Of a DNA stretch of 64,000 nucleotides, positions 26,344 to 35,341 are shown piece after piece. The stretch is taken from NCBI GenBank assembly GCA_030523325.1, contig JAUNIS010000003.1, forward strand, positions 61,863-125,862, in the 5' to 3' direction. The number at the start of each line of letters is the position of its first letter. Position 1 is the stretch's first letter. A program made the position numbers and the translations under genes. The notes beneath the pieces are model-generated. The model did not search any database. It was not told the origin of the DNA and saw only the letters and a program-made list of their open reading frames with translations. This DNA is from Phascolarctobacterium sp. GTDB taxonomy: Bacteria; Bacillota; Negativicutes; Acidaminococcales; Acidaminococcaceae.

Positions 26344-27498
26344 ATGAATTGGAACGAATTAAACAAATTACCAACTCCCTGTTACGTTATTGACGAAGCA
26401 AAAATTATTGCTAATGGGGAAATTTTAAAAAATTTACAGGCAAAAACCGGTGCAAAAATTCTTTTAGCTCAGAAAGCCTTCAGCTGCTACGACCTTTATC
26501 CAACCATAGAGCCTTTTTTAGCTGGCACGGAAGCAAGCGGTCTGTTTGAAGCAAGACTTGGCTACGAATATTTAGGTCACAAGGAAGTGCATGTTTTTTC
26601 TGCAGCCTACAAGGCAAATGACTTCGAAGAAATTTTAAAATACGCGGGACACATCGTCTTCAACAGTCCTCGTCAGCTTGCCTTATACGGACCTAAGGCG
26701 AAGGTCCTCGGCAAATCTATCGGACTACGTATTAATCCCGAATGTTCCACCCAGGACCATGCCATTTACGATCCTTGTGCACCGGGAAGTCGTTTAGGAA
26801 CTACCAAAGCTCAATGGGACGAGCATATGACTCCCGAATTAATCTCCCTTTTAGACGGACTGCACTTTCACACCTTGTGCGAGCAAAAATTTGAGCCTCT
26901 TGCACGGACCTTTAAGGTTGTAGAAGAAAAGTGGGGCAAATATTTGCACAAGTTGAAATGGATTAACATGGGTGGCGGTCATTACATTACGCATAAGGAT
27001 TACGAGCTTAAAGCTTTGGAAGATTTCTTACTTTATGTACGCAATACCTACGACACCCAAGTTTACATGGAGCCTGGCGAAGCATTTGTATTAAATGCAG
27101 GCTATCTTCTTACTACGGTTTTAGATTTACCTGTTAACAGCGAAACCAAGCTATGCATCGTCGATGCGAGCGGAGCCTGCCATATGCCGGACGTAATCGA
27201 GATGCCTTATACACCGCCAATGGTCGGTGCAGCTAGGCCCCACGAGAAAGAATTCACTTACAGAATCGGCAGCCAAACCTGTTTGGCTGGCGACGTAGTC
27301 GGTGAATACAGCTTCGACCATCCCTTGGTCGAAGGTGAACGCCTCGCCTTTGCTGACATGGCTTACTACACTATGTGCAAGAGCAATACATTCAATGGCA
27401 TGCCCTTGCCTTCCATCTATGTTGCTCATGCCAACGGCAGTCTAGAGCTCATCAAAAGCTTCGGCTACGAAGATTTCAAATATCGCTTAGGCAAATAA
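26344..27498 (+). CDS. nspC: carboxynorspermidine decarboxylase
   Basis: A 384-residue PLP-dependent fold III decarboxylase that completes norspermidine/spermidine synthesis. PLP lysine is Lys44 in LLAQKAFSCYD. GLHFHTLCEQ near residue 178, INMGGGHYIT near 216 and EPGEAFVLNAG near 240 are family motifs, and SGACHMPDVIEMPY supplies residues of the partner active site. Spacing of 2 bp from the synthase stop codon implies one mRNA. A strong terminator follows. The polyamine may also decorate peptidoglycan, as in other Negativicutes. Confidence 0.93.
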   Translation: MNWNELNKLPTPCYVIDEAKIIANGEILKNLQAKTGAKILLAQKAFSCYDLYPTIEPFLAGTEASGLFEARLGYEYLGHKEVHVFSAAYKANDFEEILKYAGHIVFNSPRQLALYGPKAKVLGKSIGLRINPECSTQDHAIYDPCAPGSRLGTTKAQWDEHMTPELISLLDGLHFHTLCEQKFEPLARTFKVVEEKWGKYLHKLKWINMGGGHYITHKDYELKALEDFLLYVRNTYDTQVYMEPGEAFVLNAGYLLTTVLDLPVNSETKLCIVDASGACHMPDVIEMPYTPPMVGAARPHEKEFTYRIGSQTCLAGDVVGEYSFDHPLVEGERLAFADMAYYTMCKSNTFNGMPLPSIYVAHANGSLELIKSFGYEDFKYRLGK

Positions 27499-27499
27499 A

Positions 27500-27540
27500 C
27501 AATGACCTCCGAAATATTTTCGGAGGTCATTGAATTTTTT
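27500..27540 (+). terminator. terminator of the polyamine operon
   Basis: CAATGACCTCCGAAA / TTCGGAGGTCATTG stem with AATTTTTT tail. Confidence 0.92.
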
Positions 27541-27557
27541 CACGAACTATTTTACTC

Positions 27558-27596
27558 AAAACGACAAAGCAGATGACCCGCTATGGACGTTTTTTG
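27558..27596 (+). repeat. family-1 dispersed element, internally deleted copy
   Basis: Keeps only the two ends (AAAACG... and GATGACCCGCTATGGACG) of the full element at 27622-27727; both are followed by the same TTTTTTGAATTTAGGCTTCG sequence, so the unit was tandemly duplicated and then deleted. Confidence 0.6.
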
Positions 27597-27621
27597 AATT
27601 TAGGCTTCGAACTATTTACTC

Positions 27622-27727
27622 AAAACGTTCAGAGTGAGTCAGCTACGAGGCGGCCGAGGGAGTCGTACTAATAAGAAGGTACGTCGACCGAGGCCAACAA
27701 GGTAGATGACCCACTATGGACGTTTTT
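27622..27727 (+). repeat. family-1 dispersed hairpin element, copy A
   Basis: Ends AAAACGTTCAGAG and CTATGGACGTTTT are complementary with one G-A mismatch. Pairing continues inward (TGAGTCAGC with GATGACCCA), and the centre forms a second stem (GGCC...GTCGTAC with GTACGTCGAC...GGCC). Sits between convergent nspC and the Ldh-family gene. Confidence 0.7.
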
Positions 27728-27744
27728 TGAATTTAGGCTTCGAA

Positions 27745-28857
27745 CTATTTGTCCCAAGGGAAGCGATGCGGCAGTCCTAACTTATCGCGAACTGCAGAAA
27801 TTTCTTTTTGAACTGCATCGGAAATAGGCACGCCTTTATTTTGACGGTCTTGCCATACGAGCCATTCTTTTTCACCAGCAGTATAAATTCTCTCAGCACC
27901 AGGTGCTTTCTTAGAAGCACGCAGTGCACGACAAATATCGCCAGCAGTTTTCTTGAAGACATCAATGCCCATGAAGAAGTCCGGATTAATTACGAAGAAG
28001 AAATGACCCAAGGAATACATTTTATCCTTGCCGTTTTCATCAACACCGGATAAAGCTTTCATGAAAGGACCGCCACTTAAAGCTGCAGAAAGAATTTCTA
28101 CGGTTGCAGCATAGCCATAGCCTTTATAACCAGCAAGCTCTTCACCAATACCGCCAAGAGGAGCAAGGGCAGCTTTACCAGCTACAAGATCTTTCAAGAT
28201 TTGGGCGCTGTCTGTTTTAGCTTCGCCATCATTACCAACTACCATACCAGCGGGAGTGTTTTTGCCAATGCGATTATAATATTCGATTTTGCCTCTTTGT
28301 ACGATGGATGTTGCGCAGTCAAGAGAGAACGGGAATTCTTCATCAGTAGGAATAGCAAAGGTCAGGGGGTTGGTACCCATCATATTTTCTACGCCAAAGG
28401 TCGGAGCGATAGAAGGACGAGCATTGGTACCGGTAATACCAATCATACCTTCGTTAGAAGCCATTGTGGACCAATAACCAGCAATACCGTAGTGAGTAGA
28501 ATTTTTAATGGTGCCACCTGCCATACCATAAACTTTTGCTTTTTCGATTAATTTTTTCATCATATGATAGCTAGCAACCATGCCCATGCCATCATGTGCG
28601 TCCATAACAACGGTGGTCGGAGTTTCTTTAACGATTTCCAAATTAGTTACAGGAAGCAATGTTCCTTTGACGATGCGGTCGATGTAGATGGGTTTGAAAC
28701 GATTGCAACCGTGAGATTCAATACCACGTCTATCGGATTCCAGTAAAACATCTGCACAAATTGCTGCGTCCTCTTCAGGAACGCCATAGCCTTTAAATGC
28801 TTGGATTAAAAAATCGTTCATCAAATCCCAAGCTACATAGGGTCTTGTTTCTACCAT
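27745..28857 (-). CDS. Ldh-family NAD(P)-dependent malate/L-lactate/ureidoglycolate-type dehydrogenase
   Basis: A 370-residue member of the Ldh_2 family (type-2 malate/L-lactate dehydrogenases), which has its own fold rather than a Rossmann domain. Motifs: LLESDRRGIESHGCNRF (residues 36-52), TTVVMDAHDGMGMVAS, GTIKNSTHYGIAGYWSTMA (near 118) with the expected His, NPLTFAIPT, and GYGYAATVEILSAALSGG. ATG 28857 is chosen because AAGGAGG lies nine bases upstream. The substrate among 2-hydroxyacids is undecided. Its stop codon lies within sequence that is duplicated about 130 bp downstream. Confidence 0.88.
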   Translation of the reverse strand: MVETRPYVAWDLMNDFLIQAFKGYGVPEEDAAICADVLLESDRRGIESHGCNRFKPIYIDRIVKGTLLPVTNLEIVKETPTTVVMDAHDGMGMVASYHMMKKLIEKAKVYGMAGGTIKNSTHYGIAGYWSTMASNEGMIGITGTNARPSIAPTFGVENMMGTNPLTFAIPTDEEFPFSLDCATSIVQRGKIEYYNRIGKNTPAGMVVGNDGEAKTDSAQILKDLVAGKAALAPLGGIGEELAGYKGYGYAATVEILSAALSGGPFMKALSGVDENGKDKMYSLGHFFFVINPDFFMGIDVFKKTAGDICRALRASKKAPGAERIYTAGEKEWLVWQDRQNKGVPISDAVQKEISAVRDKLGLPHRFPWDK

Positions 28858-28929
28858 GATAATATTCCTCCTTAAAATTGAAAAATATAAAATCAAGTTA
28901 AGCCCCCTCGACTTAACAGGTTTAACAAA

Positions 28930-29856
28930 TTATTTTTCTACATTAAAACCAATGGCTCTCGGCTCATCCTTTTTAGGTTCTGCAAGACTGACAACTTCTT
29001 CGTGATTCTCCTCATGAGCTTTGAAACCAATGCGGTGGTCTTCTTCTGTTTGTTTATCAATGGCGTCTAGCTCAGCCTCTTGACCGGCAAGCAGCATTTG
29101 CATTCTATAAGCAGCAATGAGTGCAACAGCACCAATTGTTTTATCCCAGTTCGTATCACCAGTTACGTCCACAATTTTTTCGATGCCCTTGAGCAAGGTT
29201 TCGGAAGAGAAAAGCTCATCAAAAAAGTTTTCTTCTTCATCGGCCTTTTTCAAATCGATTCTTTCAAGCGCTTGAGCCGGAGTGATTTGCGGTTTTTGAG
29301 GAGCTTCTTCAATCTCTTCTTCACTTACAGGTCGCTCAGGAGCTGCCATAGCCATGTTTTGCATCATTGCGTTCATTGCTTGCAAGCCGCAAATAGCTTC
29401 CAAGTAAACAACCTTAGCCGCCTTCATATTATGCTTGCTGTCAGAATGATATTTCTCCAAGCCCAGCATATAAGAAAGGATTTCTCTTTCCAAAGGCAAA
29501 ATTTCGTCGTCTTGGGCGCGACGAGGTTTATTAACGAAGTCACCCAGGGTACGGCGCTGTCCTTTTAAAATTGGGTCTGGAATTTTAAAGGTGATTTGCT
29601 CTTCCCCAGCCAAATGCAAATAAACAGCAGGAAGAATCTCCTCATAATCGGGAGTATATTCATCTCTAAATGTATTAGCTAGAGTATGACCGTAATTATG
29701 ACGGATTTCTTTGTTAAAAATTTTTACCAATGCATCCGGTGCATATTTATCAACGTCAATGTCATCAATTTCTAAAATATAAGCAAGCTCTTCCCATTTG
29801 CGATAGTCGTCGCCTATGGAAGTGAGCACATCATCTAAACCGTCAAATTGAGCCAT
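28930..29856 (-). CDS. hypothetical cytoplasmic protein
   Basis: A 308-residue, acidic, soluble protein with AAGGAGG before its start. I do not recognise the family. The N-terminal half (1-170) is mixed and contains YAPDALVKIFNKEIRHNYGH and a helix GLEKYHSDSKHNMKAAKVVY; residues 175-215 are a low-complexity Glu/Pro linker; the C-terminal part (215-308) is helical with one hydrophobic stretch (DKTIGAVALIAAYRMQMLLAG) that could be a membrane or packing helix. Monocistronic. No function can be proposed. Confidence 0.6.
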   Translation of the reverse strand: MAQFDGLDDVLTSIGDDYRKWEELAYILEIDDIDVDKYAPDALVKIFNKEIRHNYGHTLANTFRDEYTPDYEEILPAVYLHLAGEEQITFKIPDPILKGQRRTLGDFVNKPRRAQDDEILPLEREILSYMLGLEKYHSDSKHNMKAAKVVYLEAICGLQAMNAMMQNMAMAAPERPVSEEEIEEAPQKPQITPAQALERIDLKKADEEENFFDELFSSETLLKGIEKIVDVTGDTNWDKTIGAVALIAAYRMQMLLAGQEAELDAIDKQTEEDHRIGFKAHEENHEEVVSLAEPKKDEPRAIGFNVEK

Positions 29857-30264
29857 GGTAACCTCCTTGAATTAACACTTTAAAAGCGTTCTCTTCTCTT
29901 AAAATTATTATAACCAATTTTTGCAAAAAATGAAATTGCTTTTCCATAAAAGAATTTGTTTTCGAAAAATTTTTTTCTTATTTTTTCTTATTTATTGTCA
30001 AGCAAAAGCAACTAACTGTAAGCAATAAATTTCTGCGAAAAGTTTTGTTGTGAAAAAATTTTATAAAAACGTACTTTGGCAAAAATCTTAGCAAGACATT
30101 CAGAAGCAGAGCAGGTCATCATTGCATAAAGAATAAAGCAAAAATCTGTTACTACTCATTGCTAAAAATTTTTCGCGCGCCCTCTTGTAAGCATTCGCTA
30201 ACTGTGATACTATTTAACTTGATGCTAACCAACAGAAATTCATCTTTTGTTTCAGGAGATTTTC
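29857..30264. other. 408-bp divergent intergenic region
   Basis: Contains a TATAAT box for the leftward unknown gene near 29907-29912 and the promoter of the HutW-like gene at 30185-30213. The remainder is AT-rich with no gene or known RNA seen. Confidence 0.5.
30185..30213 (+). promoter_or_regulatory. promoter of the hutW-flavodoxin pair
   Basis: TTGTAA, a 17-base spacer, TACTAT, about 50 bases before the start codon. Confidence 0.6.
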
Positions 30265-31668
30265 ATGACAGATTACATTGAACAAATGAAAAAATTTTAT
30301 ACGCAAAGTGATTTTTGCGCTATCAGCGGTCAAAAGCAAACGGATGGAACGATTTATTTTAAGGATCCAACTTATTACGGACGCAAAAGTGAAACCTTTT
30401 TAGCATCCAGTGTGGACAAGGTTTTTGCCGATGCAAAAAATTATCTCGAACCATCAAGCCTTTACGTACACGTTCCCTTTTGCAATTTAAGATGTAGCTA
30501 CTGCGATTTCTTTCGCAATCGTTACGACGCTCAGCTTGTAGAAAGATATGTGGACGCCTTACGCAGAGAACTTTTTTATTTTCAGAGCAAGGGAATTTTT
30601 GAAAACAGACCCATTAAGGCAATTTTCTTTGGTGGCGGTACACCTACAGTATTAAAGCCGGAGCAAATTTATAATCTTTTACGAGAAATAAAAAACGCAG
30701 CCGAGCTCGAGGATAATTGCGAGATAACTATCGAAAGCAGCATCCTTGATATGAGTGACGAAAAATTCATCGCTTGCATTGAAGGTGGAGCAACTCGTTT
30801 TAGTTTTGGCGTGCAAACCTTTAAGGACGATTTGCGCAAGGCTTTAGGAAGAACTCATACTAAAGAAGATATTATTGCCAAACTCAAGCACATGGCTACG
30901 GGTAAGGCGAAAATTATCATCGATTTAATTTACGGCTTGCCTAATCAAAGCAAGGAAGACGTGCTAAAGGATATCGACACAGCTCTCGAGGCTAATGTCA
31001 GCGGCTTTGATTTATATAAGCTGCAAATTTTCCCCAAGTCACCCTTGGGCGAAGCCATAAAAAAAGGTTCCATCGCTCACAAAGAAAATACTGCTTTTTT
31101 GCTTGATACTTTTCTTGCAGCTTCAGAACACCTTGCAGAAAAAAATATCGAAGCAATTAGCTGCTGTCATTGGCGTTCCCGTAAGGATGAAATCAGCCTT
31201 TACAATACCTTGGTAAAATGTGGTACGGACCTTGTAAGTTTAGGTAGCTCTTGCGGAGGCAGGCTTGGTCCCTATGGTTACATGAAAACCTTGAAGCAGG
31301 ACAGTTACATTGACAACGTACTCGCTGGTAAATTTGCTAGCATGGGCTTTGTTAAGGAAAACGAAAATTATAAATTGCTGAAGGGCATCAACGGTCAAAT
31401 TGACCAAGGCTTCTTAGATTTTTCCGCTTCCTTCTACAAAGATTTCCCGGCAAGCGATACCTTTGCGCCACTTCTCGAGAAATGGCTTGGCTTTGGTCTT
31501 GTAAAAATTGACGGTAATATTTATCGATTGACTAACACAGGTCGCTTCTATTATCGCACCTTAACAAGAGTTTTGCTTAGTGCTGCTGATTTTTATTTCT
31601 ATGGCAAGGGCTCTTTCCTCGACAAGATGAAGGGTAAAATGTTTAACAAAATGGAAAATTTAAAATAA
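30265..31668 (+). CDS. hutW: HutW/ChuW-family radical SAM enzyme (anaerobic haem ring opening)
   Basis: A 467-residue radical SAM protein of the HemN-like group. The iron-sulfur motif is Cys73-x3-Cys77-x2-Cys80 (PFCNLRCSYCDFF), followed by AIFFGGGTPT and RFSFGVQTF. The region after residue 290 (ISCCHWRSRKDEISLYN, then LGSSCGGRLGPYGYM) matches HutW/ChuW rather than coproporphyrinogen dehydrogenase or HemW. ChuW/HmuW enzymes methylate and open haem without oxygen, releasing iron. Start is ATG 30265 behind CAGGAG. The next gene, 18 bp on, is a flavodoxin, the electron donor type such enzymes need. HemW-like chaperone activity remains the alternative. Confidence 0.82.
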   Translation: MTDYIEQMKKFYTQSDFCAISGQKQTDGTIYFKDPTYYGRKSETFLASSVDKVFADAKNYLEPSSLYVHVPFCNLRCSYCDFFRNRYDAQLVERYVDALRRELFYFQSKGIFENRPIKAIFFGGGTPTVLKPEQIYNLLREIKNAAELEDNCEITIESSILDMSDEKFIACIEGGATRFSFGVQTFKDDLRKALGRTHTKEDIIAKLKHMATGKAKIIIDLIYGLPNQSKEDVLKDIDTALEANVSGFDLYKLQIFPKSPLGEAIKKGSIAHKENTAFLLDTFLAASEHLAEKNIEAISCCHWRSRKDEISLYNTLVKCGTDLVSLGSSCGGRLGPYGYMKTLKQDSYIDNVLAGKFASMGFVKENENYKLLKGINGQIDQGFLDFSASFYKDFPASDTFAPLLEKWLGFGLVKIDGNIYRLTNTGRFYYRTLTRVLLSAADFYFYGKGSFLDKMKGKMFNKMENLK

Positions 31669-31686
31669 AAATTTTGGAGGTATATC

Positions 31687-32214
31687 ATGAAAGATGTCTT
31701 AATCGTTTACGAATCTAAAACAGGCAACACCGAAAAGGTTGCTCTCGCTATGGCTGAAGCTTTAGGCGATCGCTGTGAGGTAAAAAAATCTACTGACGAA
31801 ATTGATTTGAATGCTTACAAATTAATTTACGTTGGCTATTGGGTTGATAAAGGCATGCCCTGCGCTCCCATGCAAAAATTCTTGGCTACCTTAGAAAACA
31901 AAATGGTTGTCCTCTTCCAAACTCTCGGCGCTGAACCCAAAAGCATGCATGGTACCTGTTCTCTCATTAACGCAGCTAAATTCATGCCCGCAAGCTCCTA
32001 CGTTTTAGGTGCCTTCTCAGCTCGCGGTGCTATCGATCCGAAGCTCATCGAGATGATGCGTAAAATGCCTGCTGGACATCCCCATGCTCCCTCTCCAGAA
32101 ACTGAAGCTCGTTGGGCTGCAGCAGCTAATCATCCGGACGCAGCAGAGCTTGCTGAAGCAAAAGAGGTTGCCGTTGAACGTCTTGCTTTCTTCGACAAAT
32201 TCTACGCAAAATAA
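31687..32214 (+). CDS. flavodoxin-family protein, partner of the radical SAM enzyme
   Basis: A 175-residue flavodoxin with the FMN phosphate loop SKTGNT at residues 10-15 and the following GYWVDKGMPC and FQTLGAEPKSMHG loops around the flavin. It lies 18 bp after hutW with GGAGG upstream. In Fusobacterium-type haem-degradation loci a flavodoxin donates electrons to the radical SAM enzyme; the same is inferred here. The C-terminal 50 residues are Ala-rich helices. Confidence 0.85.
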   Translation: MKDVLIVYESKTGNTEKVALAMAEALGDRCEVKKSTDEIDLNAYKLIYVGYWVDKGMPCAPMQKFLATLENKMVVLFQTLGAEPKSMHGTCSLINAAKFMPASSYVLGAFSARGAIDPKLIEMMRKMPAGHPHAPSPETEARWAAAANHPDAAELAEAKEVAVERLAFFDKFYAK

Positions 32215-32231
32215 TTTTCAATTTAAAATAC

Positions 32232-32267
32232 AAAAAATCGTGTGAGCTTTCTCACACGATTTTTTTC
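32232..32267. terminator. shared bidirectional terminator
   Basis: AAAAAATCGTGTGAG / CTCACACGATTTTTTT stem with a four-base loop between convergent genes. The TGA stop of the Fic-like gene is inside the stem. Confidence 0.9.
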
Positions 32268-32629
32268 GTTCTGCGTTGGATTTGCTTAGCCCAAGTCTTT
32301 TCTGTCTGATAACGCAAGAATTCAACTAACGGCTTAAGCTCTTGTTCGTTATCCCAAGCCTCGAGAGCATCAAAATAAAGTTTTCGATCTTCCTCAAAAA
32401 TAATAATAGGAGGATGATTGTTGATGACAAGAAAATAATTCATTAACAAGCGACCTGTGCGACCGTTACCATCTGCGAAGGGATGAATATTTTTCTTTTG
32501 CCACAAATCAACGGCAATTTCATAGTTCGTCATACAATCACCTTGTAAACCAGCATATCCTCTCGCAACATCTTCGGCCTCCGTAAATTCGTCGGCAAAT
32601 TTATATTGAGCAATGACTAGTAGTTTCAT
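32252..32629 (-). CDS. Fic-domain protein, N-terminally short (probable remnant)
   Basis: A 125-residue protein carrying the complete Fic active-site motif HPFADGNGRTGR (residues 49-60) and the C-terminal helices (LLMNYFLVINNHPPIIIFEE, then EALEAW-like DALEAWDN). Fic domains transfer AMP or similar groups to proteins. Here only about 48 residues precede the motif, too few for the normal first helices and the target-docking flap, and no ribosome binding site is obvious (start 8 bp after the peptidase stop). It is probably a truncated gene or relies on coupling. No inhibitory helix or partner antitoxin is seen. Confidence 0.7.
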   Translation of the reverse strand: MKLLVIAQYKFADEFTEAEDVARGYAGLQGDCMTNYEIAVDLWQKKNIHPFADGNGRTGRLLMNYFLVINNHPPIIIFEEDRKLYFDALEAWDNEQELKPLVEFLRYQTEKTWAKQIQRRTKKIV

Positions 32630-32637
32630 CAAGTTTT

Positions 32638-33534
32638 TTATTTTCTTCTCGACAAAAAGAAGGGATCGATAGTCTGCCCATCAGCTAGGACTTCAAAGTG
32701 AAGATGAGGTCCTGTGCTATAGCCTGTATTCCCGACAAAACCAATGACCTCGCCCTTGGCAACCCGTTGACCAGCTCTTACTGCAACAGCACTCATGTGC
32801 CCGTACTGAGTTTGATACCCATTCCCATGATCAATGCTTGCGAAAATTCCGTAGCCACCATTAACTCCTGCTTGCAAAACTGTTCCAGCCCCAGCCGCAT
32901 AAATGGGCTCGCCGTAATCGAGCGCAATGTCAATGCCTCGATGATATTCGTAGCCGCTAGCAATAGGGTCCGTGCGACCACCATATGGACTCGAAATAAC
33001 TCCACCATTCACGGGCCATTTATCAGGAAAGCTTGCCAAGGCCCCGCTGCGACCTTCCATCATGGAAAGAAGCTCGGCAACAGAAGTTTTCGTAGTTTCG
33101 ATTTGTGCTTTAATATTTTTGTTTTGCTCCGTTAACATGACAATGGTAGATGCTTTGTCTAAAGTTTTACCACTGCCCTGCCCCGCTGTATAGCTTGAAG
33201 GAGATACAGAGCTAGCACTTGACGTGTCGCCTAACTTACTATTATCAATATCACGAATGAGTGCCCTGCGCAATTTCTTTTCCAAATTAGAAATTTCTTG
33301 CATGTCGCGGAGCATTTTTTCGTTATCCTCGGTTAATTGTTTAAGCTTAAGCGCATCGGCTTCTTTATTTTTACGATATTCTTCGTAGCCTGCCGCATCA
33401 TTTTTATAAGTAGCTAATTGCTTGCTCTGAGAAAAACACAGCCCAGCTAAACCAACGAGAAGCACGGCCCCAACGATGAGGGCAAGCTTATAAGATTTTT
33501 CTTTAGTATTTTCTTGTTTATCTTCGTTCATCAT
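32638..33534 (-). CDS. M23-family peptidoglycan endopeptidase, membrane-anchored
   Basis: A 298-residue protein: short cytoplasmic lead, one membrane helix (about 18-34), a coiled coil (about 40-100, and 130-160), and a LytM/M23 domain (about 180-295). Zinc ligands are visible in HRGIDIAL and GPHLHFEV (HxH), with YGHMSAVAV between. These enzymes cut peptide cross-links in peptidoglycan. Its ATG overlaps the flippase stop codon (TAATG), so the two are coupled; peptidoglycan hydrolysis and lipid-linked sugar export may be co-ordinated. Confidence 0.9.
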   Translation of the reverse strand: MMNEDKQENTKEKSYKLALIVGAVLLVGLAGLCFSQSKQLATYKNDAAGYEEYRKNKEADALKLKQLTEDNEKMLRDMQEISNLEKKLRRALIRDIDNSKLGDTSSASSVSPSSYTAGQGSGKTLDKASTIVMLTEQNKNIKAQIETTKTSVAELLSMMEGRSGALASFPDKWPVNGGVISSPYGGRTDPIASGYEYHRGIDIALDYGEPIYAAGAGTVLQAGVNGGYGIFASIDHGNGYQTQYGHMSAVAVRAGQRVAKGEVIGFVGNTGYSTGPHLHFEVLADGQTIDPFFLSRRK

Positions 33535-35147
33535 TAATCCTTAAAAAGACCAAAGCGTTGACCTAAAGCAAGTAATCTGCGTCCAACAAAAGGAATGTTA
33601 TCCAAGTCTTCTTTAGATAAACCACCTGTTGCCATAAGAGCAAGTGCATATGTAAGCACGCTAGCGATCATCGCAAAAAGAATTGACCAAGCACCCATCT
33701 TACCTGTTACCATAAGCACGCCATAAATAACCGCACCCATGATGGAAGAGGCAACAGCAGGACGAAGAATACTACCAAAGGACAGTTTGTAGCCCGTATA
33801 TTTGTAAATAAAAATCATATTTAAAACAGCTGCAACAGCAAAATCTGCAACAGTTGCCATAGCCGCACCTTTAATACCAAGGTCAGGAAGAGCAGTCAAA
33901 ACCCAGCTTAAAACAATTTTCGTAACGCAAGCGATAATCATATTAATGACCGGGATGCCTGTGTGACCAAGTCCTTGCAAAATACCGGTAGAAATTTGAT
34001 GCATTCCTAAGAAGAGAATGCCCACGCTCATACTTTGAATCGCACTTGCTGCCAGGGGTGCGTTGTAAATGAGAGCTGCAACCTTTTCCGCCAAGAAGAA
34101 AAGCCCCATGAAGCAAGGAAAGGTAATAATTAAAGCAACGCGAAAAGCGATGCGGATTTTATCACGAATCGCATCGTATGCGTTAAGCGTTCTTGACTCA
34201 GAAATTGCCGGAACGAGACTGATGGTCATAGCCGCAGTAAAAATTGTGGCCAAATTTACGAGGGGCACAGCCATGCCCGTAAGATAACCGAAAAGCTCCG
34301 TAGCATGGCGAACCTCAAAGCCTGCGACTTCAAGTCGTTGGGGGACGATTAATAAGTCAAGGTTTGCACCAACTGGAAGCATCAAGCTAGACAAGGAAAC
34401 AGGCAGAGCCAAAGCAAGCAAACGCTTGACGATATGCATAGCTGCTTCAACTGGTGCGCTGTCGTCCTGGGCTTCGATTTCTTTTTGCATACGTTTTTTA
34501 AGACGGGCGTAGAACCAACAAAGTACGAGCAAGGCACAAAATGCACCGACGCCTGCACCCATACTTGCACCACCAGCCGCATAAGCAAGACCGTATGGCA
34601 AGAACATGTCGGCGAAAATCAACATCGTGATTACGCGCATGATTTGTTCCACGACCTCGGACCAGGCTGTGGGCGTCATAATTTGCCAACCTTGAAGATA
34701 ACCGCGGAAAGAAGCTAGAAAGGTTACAAAAAATACAGCCGGAGCAAGTGCGATGATAGAATAGTAAGCTCTTGCGTCACGAATAAAATGATTTTCCGTA
34801 AGAAAGCCTGCCCCAAAAAGCAAAGCGCTTGAAAAAATCAAACCACTGATAAAGAGCAGTCTCAAAGAAACATTGAATACTCTTTTAGCTCCACGGTAAT
34901 CCTTGTTGGCAAGCTTTTCCGAAGTGATGATGGAAATCGCCACAGGAATGCCTGCACTAGAGACAGTTATTGCCATTAAGTAAATAGGAAAGCCCATCTG
35001 GTAGAGGCCAATGCCTTCGCCACCAAGAACGCGAGAAAGAAAAATCCAGTTCAAGGAACCGATTACTTTTACGACAATACTTGAAAGAGTAAGAATCAAA
35101 GTGCCTTTAAGAAAATTTTTATTTGTATTGGTGTTTTCTTTTTCCAT
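33534..35147 (-). CDS. polysaccharide/lipid flippase, SpoVB-MurJ (MATE-like) family
   Basis: A 537-residue membrane protein with about fourteen helices of the MVF/polysaccharide transport superfamily. It starts FLKGTLILTLSSIVVKVIGS with LGGEGIGLYQMGFPIYLM, then FLASFRGYLQGWQIMTPTAWS, all typical of SpoVB-like proteins. Such proteins flip lipid-linked sugars such as lipid II. ATG 35147 fits the family start; a TTG seven codons upstream is the alternative, as the ribosome binding site (AAAGG) is poorly placed for either. First gene of a two-gene unit with an M23 peptidase. Confidence 0.88.
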   Translation of the reverse strand: MEKENTNTNKNFLKGTLILTLSSIVVKVIGSLNWIFLSRVLGGEGIGLYQMGFPIYLMAITVSSAGIPVAISIITSEKLANKDYRGAKRVFNVSLRLLFISGLIFSSALLFGAGFLTENHFIRDARAYYSIIALAPAVFFVTFLASFRGYLQGWQIMTPTAWSEVVEQIMRVITMLIFADMFLPYGLAYAAGGASMGAGVGAFCALLVLCWFYARLKKRMQKEIEAQDDSAPVEAAMHIVKRLLALALPVSLSSLMLPVGANLDLLIVPQRLEVAGFEVRHATELFGYLTGMAVPLVNLATIFTAAMTISLVPAISESRTLNAYDAIRDKIRIAFRVALIITFPCFMGLFFLAEKVAALIYNAPLAASAIQSMSVGILFLGMHQISTGILQGLGHTGIPVINMIIACVTKIVLSWVLTALPDLGIKGAAMATVADFAVAAVLNMIFIYKYTGYKLSFGSILRPAVASSIMGAVIYGVLMVTGKMGAWSILFAMIASVLTYALALMATGGLSKEDLDNIPFVGRRLLALGQRFGLFKD

Positions 35148-35341
35148 AAAAAAGTTTCGCCTTTTCAAAAAATTTTTTCACTTGATATTATATTATCTAA
35201 TATTTTGCAATTTATGACAAGCATTTTAAATAAAGTTCTTTCCTCAAAAGGATTTTTTGTTTTCACGTTGAAGTTATACAATTATGATATGTCAATACTT
35301 TGTCCTTGCGGCTAGAAACTTTTGCAGAAAAAGTTCTTAAC

